64,000 nucleotides of DNA. It comes from an uncultured Aquimarina sp. Lineage in GTDB: Bacteria > Bacteroidota > Bacteroidia > Flavobacteriales > Flavobacteriaceae. Numbering within the stretch: the first letter of the stretch is position 1; the number at the start of each line of letters is the position of its first letter. Below the pieces are notes generated by a model. The model saw only the letters and a program-made list of their open reading frames with translations. It was not told where the DNA came from and did not search any database. The stretch spans positions 25,647 to 89,646 of the forward strand of contig NZ_CANLYD010000024.1 of NCBI RefSeq assembly GCF_947495315.1, written 5' to 3'. Of the stretch, positions 1 through 9,087 are shown in pieces. The translations under genes and the position numbers were made by a program.

Positions 1-2657
1 ACTGTAAATTGTCCGCTTTGTCCGTTTAAATTAAGACTTGTTGATCCTCCATTTTTTAAGTATACAACATAGGCTTCTCCTTGTTTTGCATAGCAATAAT
101 CGTTGTTATTAGAAGATAATGAGTTGTTATTTCGCATTTGTGTTAATGGAAGATCTGCTATATCAAAAAATCGGATTGCATGACGACCATAGTCCCACCA
201 TTTATCGCGACTTCTAAAATTCTGCAAAGAAAGATCAGAATCAGTATGCCCATATCCAAAATACCATTCATTACCCCATCCACCGGCAAGTAGTGTACCC
301 CACATGGCATTCTTTCTACCATCGGTATGAGAATTTCCAGCGTCATTATCCGGGCGAATTGCATGCTGAGCATCACCTGGTTCGTCACAGGCTACAGCCC
401 ATTTTTTTCCGGCATTTCTAGAATTATCCACCCATTCTTTTACCCAACCAAAAACATTACTAAAATTGGCCTTATTGGTTTGTAAAGAAAGCCCAGTAAG
501 GTTCGAAGTATTTCCTAGCAAATCATCCGGAAGAAAAGAAGGTGCATTATGAATAACTATATGATGACGATATGGATCATTGTTCCAGAAATAACGGGTC
601 ATAGCTCTTCTCTGCGCAGTACTTTGATTGGTACTGCCAAAAGTTCCATTTTCTTCACCCAGGTTCCAATTTAATGCCAAATTATGTCCAAATCTGGCGA
701 TTAATTCACGATAGTATAATTTACGTTGTGTTCCTACATTACCATTATCTAGTAACATTTCGTTTTCTGTTTCTTGCGTTTTAAAATGTGCAAAAATTCC
801 GTTATGCTGCATATGCTCTATAACAATAGCCCACTGCGCTAACTTAGAAACATCCATTCGAGTGCGTTGATTGCTTCCTACATATGGATATACATTTTCG
901 TCATCTCCGTTTATATTCATAGTAAGGAATGACATGGCATTTAGCCCTTCACTAGCAATATAATTTACTGCTCCAATCAATCCTTTTCCTTTACCACTCT
1001 TCCAGGTAGGGTCACCAGAATCCCAATCTCCTATATGAGGTGCATAATTCTTTCTTCTATTACCTGCATTAGGTGTATTATCAAAATCGCTATATGCTAA
1101 TAAGTTTTCTGGAGAATCAGATCCTTGTTTGATCATATACTTACCAGTCTCTGCAAAGCGCAGGTAATGTTCTCCTACATATTGCAGGCGACCTTTTGAT
1201 CTAAAATCTCTACCTGATTTGTCCGATGCATTAATATTGAATGATCCTGTTTCTCCATTCATAAATCCAGCTGCAGTACCTGCATTCGTACCATCATTTA
1301 CAGCTACATTACTTCCTTTTCTAAAGGAAACCGAATAGTTCCAAGTTCCTGTTTTATCTGGTGCAAAATGGGTTCTCCATTTGTTACCGCTTGATGCAGA
1401 TGTCTGTCCTGCATTTCCATCCGCAGCATAATAACCAGGAACCACATACGATGGGGAACCACTTTGGTGTGTAAACGTTACATTTAACCTATAATTTAAA
1501 AATGGATTATCACCAGCGGTTTCTGAAGTATTAGGTCCATTAAAAGTTAGTGTTACTTTATGCCATTTTTTTCGCTCGCCGGTAATCGATGCACTACCAT
1601 TATTGCCTCCACCACCATTATCATCACAAGTAGTTTCTTGTAGAGACAAGTTTGTAGCATTTACACTTGTACGATTTAATGTAACTCTATCTACAATATG
1701 ATGTTTGGAACGACCTGATATTAGCATTGTATATACCCCAGGTGAATCAAACTCCACGAAGATATCGTGAGGATCATTATCACTTGTTTTTGTGGTCCAG
1801 GTCCAGTTTGTAGTTCCTGTAGAATATACTTTGAGATATCCTTCTCCACTTGCTCCTTCCGGATTAGGTGTTTGACCAGATCCTTTAGGATATACCCTTT
1901 CACTACCTTTTTGTCCATAAAATTCACTGGCATCCGGAAATTTTAACCAAGTGTCATTTGCTTCTGTAGCGCTATCTCCTTCCCCTACTTTAGATCTCCA
2001 AAGGAACTTATACCGCCCAGCAGTATTGATCTTAATCTTTGTATTGATCACTCCATTACCAGGGTCATTAAAATGATCAGGACCTGTCCATTCTATATAA
2101 CCTCCTCCTGTAAATCCTGATATTGCACTCTTTTTTTGCCAATTTCCTGAAGCAGATAGGTTTTCTGCTTCAATAACAACAAGTCCATTTTTCTCTTCGT
2201 ATGCAGCATCACAATTATCTCCGCCACCACCAGAACCCGTTACTGTAAAACTTTTGGTGTCTTCATCAGTAGCACCATCATTGTCAGTCACTACTACTTT
2301 AACCGTATAGCTTCCTGCTTGGACATTCGATATTTGATGAGGCGTATAATTTGTTCCATCGGTATCTACCAAATTTCCATTTACGAAAACCTCATGTTTT
2401 GTGATGGTTCCGTCAGAATCATTCGCATTAATGTTTACGCTTATGTTAGCTCCTGTGGAATATGAGTTATTAATTCCCGTAATAGATACTGAAGGACGAT
2501 TGTTAAAGAAGTTATTAAAATATAATTCCTTTTTAACAATATTGGTTTCTTCATTTACTTTTTCTCCTGCAATACCAGAAAAACTGATACCTAAGAGCAA
2601 TAGATTAAACACAAGGAATGCTTTCATTCCATTTGTGTATTTAAAGTGATTTTTCAT
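1..2657 (-). CDS. Secreted DUF5060 glycoside-hydrolase-like protein, C-terminus cut by the window edge
   Basis: An open frame of at least 885 codons runs off the left edge. The start at 2657 gives an N-terminus with a hydrophobic stretch (FLVFNLLLLGISFSG), so the protein is exported. Domains in order: an Ig-like domain (about 50-140, with the NDSDGTITKHEVFVNG pattern), a carbohydrate-binding-like beta-sandwich (about 150-320), DUF5060 (about 345-435, with VPGYYAADGNA and HFAPDKTGTWNY), then a TIM-barrel-like region with NWNLGEENG near residue 655, whose Glu could be catalytic. DUF5060 proteins are usually glycosidases, but the substrate cannot be read. It is the last gene seen in a run of same-strand secreted enzymes, 30 bp after the lyase at 2688. 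A T9SS tail would be expected beyond the edge. Confidence 0.85.
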   Translation of the reverse strand, partial: MKNHFKYTNGMKAFLVFNLLLLGISFSGIAGEKVNEETNIVKKELYFNNFFNNRPSVSITGINNSYSTGANISVNINANDSDGTITKHEVFVNGNLVDTDGTNYTPHQISNVQAGSYTVKVVVTDNDGATDEDTKSFTVTGSGGGGDNCDAAYEEKNGLVVIEAENLSASGNWQKKSAISGFTGGGYIEWTGPDHFNDPGNGVINTKIKINTAGRYKFLWRSKVGEGDSATEANDTWLKFPDASEFYGQKGSERVYPKGSGQTPNPEGASGEGYLKVYSTGTTNWTWTTKTSDNDPHDIFVEFDSPGVYTMLISGRSKHHIVDRVTLNRTSVNATNLSLQETTCDDNGGGGNNGSASITGERKKWHKVTLTFNGPNTSETAGDNPFLNYRLNVTFTHQSGSPSYVVPGYYAADGNAGQTSASSGNKWRTHFAPDKTGTWNYSVSFRKGSNVAVNDGTNAGTAAGFMNGETGSFNINASDKSGRDFRSKGRLQYVGEHYLRFAETGKYMIKQGSDSPENLLAYSDFDNTPNAGNRRKNYAPHIGDWDSGDPTWKSGKGKGLIGAVNYIASEGLNAMSFLTMNINGDDENVYPYVGSNQRTRMDVSKLAQWAIVIEHMQHNGIFAHFKTQETENEMLLDNGNVGTQRKLYYRELIARFGHNLALNWNLGEENGTFGSTNQSTAQRRAMTRYFWNNDPYRHHIVIHNAPSFLPDDLLGNTSNLTGLSLQTNKANFSNVFGWVKEWVDNSRNAGKKWAVACDEPGDAQHAIRPDNDAGNSHTDGRKNAMWGTLLAGGWGNEWYFGYGHTDSDLSLQNFRSRDKWWDYGRHAIRFFDIADLPLTQMRNNNSLSSNNNDYCYAKQGEAYVVYLKNGGSTSLNLNGQSGQFT

Positions 2658-2687
2658 GTTTGTGTGAGTTATATAAATGGTTAATAA

Positions 2688-4841
2688 TTATTGTTTTGTA
2701 AAAAGTATAGCCTTCCTTGATTTTAAACTCTTGACCATAAGGATATACGATCCTGAAGGTAAATTAGACACATTTACCTGTGCGTTATTTGATTTTTCAG
2801 TTTGGTGATGGATTACTTTTCCATAAAAATCTGCGATCTCAATTGTCGAAAGCCCGTCCTTCATACCTGAAATATTCAGGATTTCATTATCTACCGGATT
2901 TGGGAATGCCACTATTGCAGCTTCTTTTGATACCTCAACACCGTTGCTTCTATCACTACAAGATGCTTGTTGCGATGAGTTACTGAAATACAATGCAAAA
3001 TCTTTGGTTTTTGAAACCATGACAAAATCATCTCCATTTCTGGTAACCCAATATGATCCATCCAATCCAGCAAAACCAGTATTATTAAGCGTTACTTCTG
3101 GGTTTGCGTTTTTAAGCTGATATGTCATGGTATTTTTAAAATCAACATACCAATCTGGTGATCCATCTGTAGTATTAATCGCTAATTGATACAACCCATT
3201 ATTAGCAGGCACCCAATTAATAGTAAACTTTCGGAAGTTATCTAATTTAGGGCCATTAGTTCCTAAGACATAAACATTAGAATAAGATGTTTTGTCCATA
3301 GCGCTTAAACCACTATTTACCGGAGTTCCAAATGAGCAATTGTCACCTCCTCCAGTGTCAGCGCTTTGTACAGTTAAGACAAATGTCGCTTCACTTTGTT
3401 GTCCTTGATTATCTGTTGCTACCGCTTTAAACGTATATACTCCGGCAGAACGTCCGTTCACCTCTTGTGGATTAGGAGAACCATCATGTCCCCATTCATA
3501 AGGAGCATAACTTTCCTGACGTATTAAACTATTATTGACATACAGTTTTACATTAGAGACACTACCATCAGCATCTGAAGCATTGGCTCTCACTGTAAGG
3601 TCATATCCTTCTTGTACTGTAATATTACCAGATGGTGAAGCAAAAGAAACATTTGGAGCTTGATTACCCGGATTATTCTCTCTAACTGTTAATGTGAATG
3701 ATTTTTCTGCTGTTTTACCTTTGTTATCCGTAGCAACAGCCTTTATTGTGTAAGTTCCTGGCGTTCTTCCATTAAGTTCATTAGGATTGGGTGAACTATC
3801 GTGACCCCATTCATAGGGAGCTCTATTCTCTTGTCTTACTAATGCATTGTTTACATATAATTTCACATTAGAAATACTACCATCCGGATCACTTGCATTT
3901 ACTTCTACATTTAAATCATATCCTTCATCTACCATTAGATTACTAGTAGGAGTTTTAAACGAAACTACCGGAGGCTTATTAGAACCGGAAGAAGTACCAG
4001 AAGGAGTTGCCTCTGCCAGCGTTTTAGCAACTCTCATTTCATCATAATATGTGCTAACATCAAAGTTACATGCATTAGAATTATATGCACCCCATTTTGC
4101 ATATACCACACTTCCATCAAACGTCTTGTGATATGCTCTCTTTTTATCTGAAGATAGTGTTACCTGATAATCCTGGAATCCAGAATTTGATAAAGTTTGT
4201 TTCTCTCCATTATACCAGAATTCTACATATCCTACATTTTTATTTCTGGATAATTTCATTTTTATGACAAAACTCACCCAAGTATTTTCTGGAATAGATT
4301 TATTCCATAAGGTAGTTTTGCGCTTGCTAATAGATCCGCTACAAGAATTCCAAGATGGATAGCAAGGTCCCCAAGCACTTAGACTCAGGTTTCCATTTCC
4401 ATATCCCATATTAAGAGGATAGTTTTGGGTATTATTTTGATTACCGGCATCGGTTTTCCATTGCCAAACAGCAATACCATTGTTAATGTTAGGCGTTGAC
4501 TCTATTTTCCATCGCCATCCGAAATATACTACATCGCCATCCTTGGGCGTATAATTATTAACTGTGCCTGTAGTTCTGGCAAATTCTCCTCTCTTTTGTC
4601 CTTTGGGTTTACGAATTCTCCACACTTTTCCGTATTTCGAATCGGTTGTGGTTGTAGCTGTAGATGTGTTATTTGATTGATTACTGCAATTATCACCAGC
4701 ATTACCAGAATCAAATCTTCTGAAGCTGCTTTTAACACTTTTATTAGGGTCCCCGTACCAAAGTACTTGGCTATGTGCATAAAACCCCGCTAATAGAAAC
4801 ATTACCAGAAAAGCAATATTTCTAATTTCATAGTTTTTCAT
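2688..4841 (-). CDS. Secreted polysaccharide lyase, PF14099 / heparin lyase I-like (PL20-type), with T9SS type A tail
   Basis: 717 residues with a signal peptide ending near HSQ (residue 25). The catalytic region, about 26-280, carries YFGWRWKIE, WKTDAG, VYAKWGAYN and DEMRVAKT, typical of the PF14099 polysaccharide-lyase jelly roll that includes glucuronan lyases (PL20). Two Ig-like domains follow (about 290-390 and 395-495), each with SNVKLYVNN and APYEWGHD. Next comes a 127-residue Cys-to-Cys module (3338 down to 2958), then a sorting domain with FPNPVDNEILNISG and a basic end, marking export by the type IX system. The protein should cleave an acidic polysaccharide by beta-elimination at or outside the cell surface. 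The exact PL family and substrate are uncertain. Confidence 0.82.
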   Translation of the reverse strand: MKNYEIRNIAFLVMFLLAGFYAHSQVLWYGDPNKSVKSSFRRFDSGNAGDNCSNQSNNTSTATTTTDSKYGKVWRIRKPKGQKRGEFARTTGTVNNYTPKDGDVVYFGWRWKIESTPNINNGIAVWQWKTDAGNQNNTQNYPLNMGYGNGNLSLSAWGPCYPSWNSCSGSISKRKTTLWNKSIPENTWVSFVIKMKLSRNKNVGYVEFWYNGEKQTLSNSGFQDYQVTLSSDKKRAYHKTFDGSVVYAKWGAYNSNACNFDVSTYYDEMRVAKTLAEATPSGTSSGSNKPPVVSFKTPTSNLMVDEGYDLNVEVNASDPDGSISNVKLYVNNALVRQENRAPYEWGHDSSPNPNELNGRTPGTYTIKAVATDNKGKTAEKSFTLTVRENNPGNQAPNVSFASPSGNITVQEGYDLTVRANASDADGSVSNVKLYVNNSLIRQESYAPYEWGHDGSPNPQEVNGRSAGVYTFKAVATDNQGQQSEATFVLTVQSADTGGGDNCSFGTPVNSGLSAMDKTSYSNVYVLGTNGPKLDNFRKFTINWVPANNGLYQLAINTTDGSPDWYVDFKNTMTYQLKNANPEVTLNNTGFAGLDGSYWVTRNGDDFVMVSKTKDFALYFSNSSQQASCSDRSNGVEVSKEAAIVAFPNPVDNEILNISGMKDGLSTIEIADFYGKVIHHQTEKSNNAQVNVSNLPSGSYILMVKSLKSRKAILFTKQ

Positions 4842-4858
4842 AATTCATGGTGTTATTA

Positions 4859-4900
4859 TTATACATAGGTTGATCGATGAAAAGATCAACCTATGTATAA
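4859..4900 (-). terminator. 17-bp perfect hairpin between two lyase genes
   Basis: Arms 4859-4875 and 4884-4900 are perfectly complementary over 17 bp with an 8-nt loop. It lies in the gap between the stop of the 735-residue lyase and the start of the 717-residue lyase. There is no U-tract on the minus strand, so it may be a terminator, an attenuator or an mRNA-stabilising structure. Confidence 0.6.
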
Positions 4901-4929
4901 CAGGTTAGATTATGGGCATTTACAAATCC

Positions 4930-7137
4930 TTATTTCACAAACAATAAGGATTGTTTAGAGTTCTTACTTCTGTTAATCAGTAAATATGGACCTGAGGGAA
5001 GTTCGGAGATGTCCATAGTTTCTGTCGTATTTTTAGAATTAAACTCTTTGATAATTCGTCCTTGAAGATCTACCACTTGTAGCACTTTGTACTTTGTAGA
5101 CAACCCTCTAATATTAAGGATATTTCCTTTTACCGGATTAGGATATACTAACATTTTATCTTCAATTTCTTCAAGACCTGATGATCGGTTACAACCAGGA
5201 GGAGATGATGAATTACTAAAGTATAAAGTGAAATCCTTGGTTTTAGAAACCAGCACAAAATTAGCTCCATCCCTAGCAACCCAATAGGATCCATCGAGAC
5301 CTTCAAAACCAGTATTATTAAGCGTTACTTCTGGATTTGCGTTTTTAAGCTGATATGTCATGGTATTTTTAAAGTCTACATACCAATCTGGAGATCCATT
5401 ATTCGTATTAATAGCGAATTGATATAACCCATTATTAGCAGGTACCCAATTAATAGTAAACTTTCGGAAGTTACCTAATTTAGGCCCATCAGTTCCTAAA
5501 ACATGAACATTAGAATAAGATATTTTGTCCATAGCGCTTAAACCACTATTCACCGGAGTTCCAAATGAATAATTGTCACCTCCACCACCAGTGTCGGTAC
5601 CTTGAACTGTTAAAGTAAAAGTTGCTTCAGCTGTTTTGCCTTCATTATCTGTAGCAACTGCTTTTACCGTATACACTCCCGCAGAGCGTCCGTTCACCTC
5701 TTGTGGATTCGGAGAACCATCGTGACCCCATTCATAAGGAGCATAACTTTCCTGGCGTACTAAACTATTATTGATATACAGTTTTACGTTAGAAATACTA
5801 CCATCAGAATCCGAAGCATTAGCAACAATAGTAAGGTCGTATCCTTCTTGTACTGTTATATTCCCTGATGGAGAAGCAAAAGAAATATTTGGAGCCTGGT
5901 TACTAGTTGCTGCTTTAATAATTACTGTTCTTGATACTTCTGTAGAAAGACCTTCTTGTCCTGCTTCAAAAGCTCTAGCGCCTATTGTATAGGTCCCAGC
6001 CGAAGTTGGTGTCCAAGAATTCGTATATGGGGCAGTATAATCTTGACCATAATATCCGCCGTTTACTTTGAAATTAACCCTATCTACATTACCATCAGGA
6101 TCCGAAGCAGTTGCTCTTAATGTAATTGTTTCACCTAATGTGAATTCCTGATTATTTGATGATGGATTTGTCAATGCGACTTGGGGTGGTTTGTTCTCTC
6201 CTCCTCCCGGTGGATTACCACATCCTGTCCAAACTTTAAAATCATCGAAAAAAGTATATTCTGTTCTTGGAGAATGCCAAACGGGATCTGTTCTCTTCCC
6301 TCCACGATACGTATTCATAATAAGGGCATTTATTTTTAAGTTATTTTTACCCGAGTTACGAATTTTGGCATTATTATCACGATACGTTTCTACTCCATCG
6401 ATCCACATGATCACAGTACCGTTTCTTTGTCCGGGTGTATTCATTTTGATATATTGACGGATAGTATACCACTTGTCATCCTTCAGATTAGAAAAAATTC
6501 TTTTTCCATCTCCACAATCTCCATCCTTTCTTGGTTGTCCATTTGTCTTATCGGCAAAGTAGCTATATAAAATAAGGTAAGGTGCATTAGTTTGCGCTCT
6601 ATTTCTTCTCCACATCAACCGTGCGGACCATCCATCTGAATTATATTTACACCCGGACGGAATAGCGCCTCTACCTGTGGTTTCACTATTTACTCCTCTA
6701 GTAGATCCTCCTAACCCAGGTAATTTCCCACCTGTAGCCCAGAAGAAATTATCATCGAATTTTACTTTGTACTCTAAATAGGCTTCATCTACAGCATCAA
6801 AATAAGGATCGAAGAGAAAACCACCGGATCTACCTGAGGCATCATTCTTTAAATACTGTGCTCGTAAAGTTCCATTGACAATTCTAGTCTCCTGTGGAGT
6901 GTTTTCTATCAAATTACCCGCAGCACCAGGGCCTTCTACCCCTCTATAGGTAGATGCAGTCCAAGGTTTTACTTTGTTATTAAAGTCACTTTTAATATCA
7001 GCAATAGAGTATCGTCTGTTATTCCAATTATTAAAATCGACATCGATTATAGTATTGCAGTTTTGTGCATTTGTATTTCCAAGTACGAATAAAACGCATA
7101 GTAGGAAAAATCCGTTAGTAGTTTTAAGTATTCTCAT
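4930..7137 (-). CDS. Secreted polysaccharide lyase, PL14-type, with T9SS type A tail
   Basis: 735 residues with a signal peptide ending near NAQ. The catalytic region (about 26-305) shows GGKLPGLGG, SARLMWRR, a WYTIRQYIKMN strand, VIMWIDGVE and FDDFKVWTG, the hallmarks of PL14-like lyases, which act on alginate or beta-1,4-glucuronan. Two Ig-like domains follow; the second is nearly the same as one in the neighbouring 717-residue lyase. The 127-residue module occupies 5571 down to 5191; here its first Cys is Tyr while the last Cys remains. The protein ends in a T9SS tail with VYPNPVKGNILNIRG. The gene is preceded by an ACACACACA leader directly before the ATG. Polysaccharide lyase activity is likely; the choice between alginate and glucuronan is not settled. 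Confidence 0.83.
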   Translation of the reverse strand: MRILKTTNGFFLLCVLFVLGNTNAQNCNTIIDVDFNNWNNRRYSIADIKSDFNNKVKPWTASTYRGVEGPGAAGNLIENTPQETRIVNGTLRAQYLKNDASGRSGGFLFDPYFDAVDEAYLEYKVKFDDNFFWATGGKLPGLGGSTRGVNSETTGRGAIPSGCKYNSDGWSARLMWRRNRAQTNAPYLILYSYFADKTNGQPRKDGDCGDGKRIFSNLKDDKWYTIRQYIKMNTPGQRNGTVIMWIDGVETYRDNNAKIRNSGKNNLKINALIMNTYRGGKRTDPVWHSPRTEYTFFDDFKVWTGCGNPPGGGENKPPQVALTNPSSNNQEFTLGETITLRATASDPDGNVDRVNFKVNGGYYGQDYTAPYTNSWTPTSAGTYTIGARAFEAGQEGLSTEVSRTVIIKAATSNQAPNISFASPSGNITVQEGYDLTIVANASDSDGSISNVKLYINNSLVRQESYAPYEWGHDGSPNPQEVNGRSAGVYTVKAVATDNEGKTAEATFTLTVQGTDTGGGGDNYSFGTPVNSGLSAMDKISYSNVHVLGTDGPKLGNFRKFTINWVPANNGLYQFAINTNNGSPDWYVDFKNTMTYQLKNANPEVTLNNTGFEGLDGSYWVARDGANFVLVSKTKDFTLYFSNSSSPPGCNRSSGLEEIEDKMLVYPNPVKGNILNIRGLSTKYKVLQVVDLQGRIIKEFNSKNTTETMDISELPSGPYLLINRSKNSKQSLLFVK

Positions 7138-7182
7138 TGTGTGTGTGAGTTTTGTTAGTTAATTCTTTGTAATAGTCTTTTT

Positions 7183-9009
7183 TTAGTTTTTAATCATTTT
7201 ATATCTCCTTGTTTCTTTATTTGATGACCTTAACTCAATAAAATAAAGGCCTTTGCTTAATAATTCTACATCAATAGAAATTGACTCTTCCTTACCTGAT
7301 TTTACAGACTTAACTACCTGACTGTTTATACTATAAATCACTATTTCATGAACAGATGCGTCCACACCATTCATAAAAATGGAATTATTAACAGGGTTTG
7401 GATAGTAAGAAAATGAATCTTTATTTACGGTATTCGGTCTAGCTCTGCCGGTACAAGAAGGTGCTTGATCATCATTACTGAAGTATAAAGTGAATCCTTC
7501 TGTTTTTGATACCATTACAAAACTATCTCCATCTCTGGTGACCCAATAGGAACCATCTAACCCTGATATCCCAGAATTATTAATTGTTATAGAAGGATTT
7601 GATTGTCCAAGTGTATGAGTTAGTTTGTTTTTTAGATCTACATAATAAGAAGGAACCCCATTATTAGTATTTATTGCAAATTGATACAATCCATTGTTCC
7701 CAGCGTTCCAGTTAATTGTAAATTTTCTAAAATTACTGAACGAAGGACCATTATTTCCCAACACATGAACTTCTGTAAAAGAGGTTTTAGGAATATTCGA
7801 TATACTATTAGAAACCGGTGTATTAAAAGAACAACTACCTCCTCCGGTATCTCCTCCGTCATCATCTAATACAATCACTGTTCTTGAAGTTTCGCTCGAT
7901 AGACCTTCCTGATCTTCTTCAAAAGCTCTCGCAGCAATTACATACGTTCCTGCTTCGGAAGGAGTCCAGATAACGCTGTATGGACTTGAAGAATCTGATC
8001 CATAATAGGCCCCATTAATTTTAAAATTTACTTTATCAATACTACCATCAGGATCCGACGCATTCGCTCTTAGTGTAATTGTTTCACCGAGGGTGTAGCT
8101 TTCATTATTTGTTGCTGGCGATGTCAATTGGACTATTGGAGCTTCGTTTTCGTCTCCTCCATCTCCACCATTTCCTCCTGAATTACCAATTCTACTAGTA
8201 GATACAATGAAATCATCAAACAGTGCTAATTCATCATCATTAGCCCACCAGGAACTATTACTACTTCCTCCAAAAAAGGTTGAGAAATAAAAATGATTCA
8301 TTAATAAGCCTACATCATCACTATCCACAATAAAATCATCAACATTATAAAAACCAGCAGCTTTAACACCATCAATCCAGCCTTCCATGATTCCATCATC
8401 ATTCCCTAGTGTATTCAGTTTATAATGCATCTCTATATGATGCCATTTATTTGTCTCAAATTTAACTTGCCCTACTGATTGATTATTCCACCAAATCCTC
8501 GTTTGTTGATCGATCTGAGTATTGTAATGTGGGTAAAATTCTATTTTACCTTCCTCTCGCCACATTAATCGTAAGGACATATCCTGACCGTTCATTCTAC
8601 CACCAGGACCTGGAATTTTGCCTCCTTTAACAAAATCAAAATCTCCTAGAAATTTCACCCAAAAACTTACATATAATTCTCTATATCCTTCACCAGTAGG
8701 TGAATCAGACACATCAAAAAATATTTTTCCATTTATACCACTATCAGATGGTGTCGATTTATCTTTTGGAAACTTAACCTCTAAACAATTTCCAGAACCT
8801 CTATCGCTGGGAATGCTTCTCAGGAAGCCCTCATCACATCCGTTACAAGAATTAAACTTTAAAAGGGTTTTTGATTCCTCTTTGTTTATAGGGCCCAATC
8901 TTATATCATCAAAATCATTTTGATATACATAATTCTCCTGAGCAAGTAACATAGAAGTATAGCCCATCAAAACTAGTATAATACTTTTTTTTATGTATTT
9001 GTAATTCAT
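7183..9009 (-). CDS. Secreted polysaccharide lyase, PL14-type, with T9SS type A tail
   Basis: 608 residues with a signal peptide ending near LAQ. The catalytic region (about 25-275) carries KGGKIPGPGG, SLRLMWREEG, KWHHIEMHYKLN, GWIDGVKAAG and LFDDFIVST, so it is a second and quite diverged PL14-like lyase. A single Ig-like domain follows (about 290-380, resembling the first Ig domain of the 735-residue lyase). The 127-residue Cys-to-Cys module lies at 7833 down to 7453, then the sorting domain with YYPNPVNNSIFMNG. An ACACACACA sequence directly precedes the ATG. The gene is 45 bp upstream of the 735-residue lyase and probably cotranscribed with it. Expected to cleave a uronic-acid polymer outside the cell. 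Confidence 0.82.
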   Translation of the reverse strand: MNYKYIKKSIILVLMGYTSMLLAQENYVYQNDFDDIRLGPINKEESKTLLKFNSCNGCDEGFLRSIPSDRGSGNCLEVKFPKDKSTPSDSGINGKIFFDVSDSPTGEGYRELYVSFWVKFLGDFDFVKGGKIPGPGGRMNGQDMSLRLMWREEGKIEFYPHYNTQIDQQTRIWWNNQSVGQVKFETNKWHHIEMHYKLNTLGNDDGIMEGWIDGVKAAGFYNVDDFIVDSDDVGLLMNHFYFSTFFGGSSNSSWWANDDELALFDDFIVSTSRIGNSGGNGGDGGDENEAPIVQLTSPATNNESYTLGETITLRANASDPDGSIDKVNFKINGAYYGSDSSSPYSVIWTPSEAGTYVIAARAFEEDQEGLSSETSRTVIVLDDDGGDTGGGSCSFNTPVSNSISNIPKTSFTEVHVLGNNGPSFSNFRKFTINWNAGNNGLYQFAINTNNGVPSYYVDLKNKLTHTLGQSNPSITINNSGISGLDGSYWVTRDGDSFVMVSKTEGFTLYFSNDDQAPSCTGRARPNTVNKDSFSYYPNPVNNSIFMNGVDASVHEIVIYSINSQVVKSVKSGKEESISIDVELLSKGLYFIELRSSNKETRRYKMIKN

Positions 9010-9033
9010 TGTGTGTGTATTTGAATTATTAGA

Positions 9034-9072
9034 ATAATCATCAAGTAGTTTCTATAACTACTTGATGATTAT
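9034..9072 (-). terminator. 17-bp perfect hairpin between lyase and GH5 genes
   Basis: Arms 9034-9050 and 9056-9072 pair perfectly over 17 bp with a 5-nt loop, in the gap between the GH5 gene stop (9088) and the next lyase start (9009). It has the same size and placement as the hairpin at 4859-4900, suggesting expression steps inside the operon. Confidence 0.6.
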
Positions 9073-9087
9073 ATTGGCTAAGACAAA

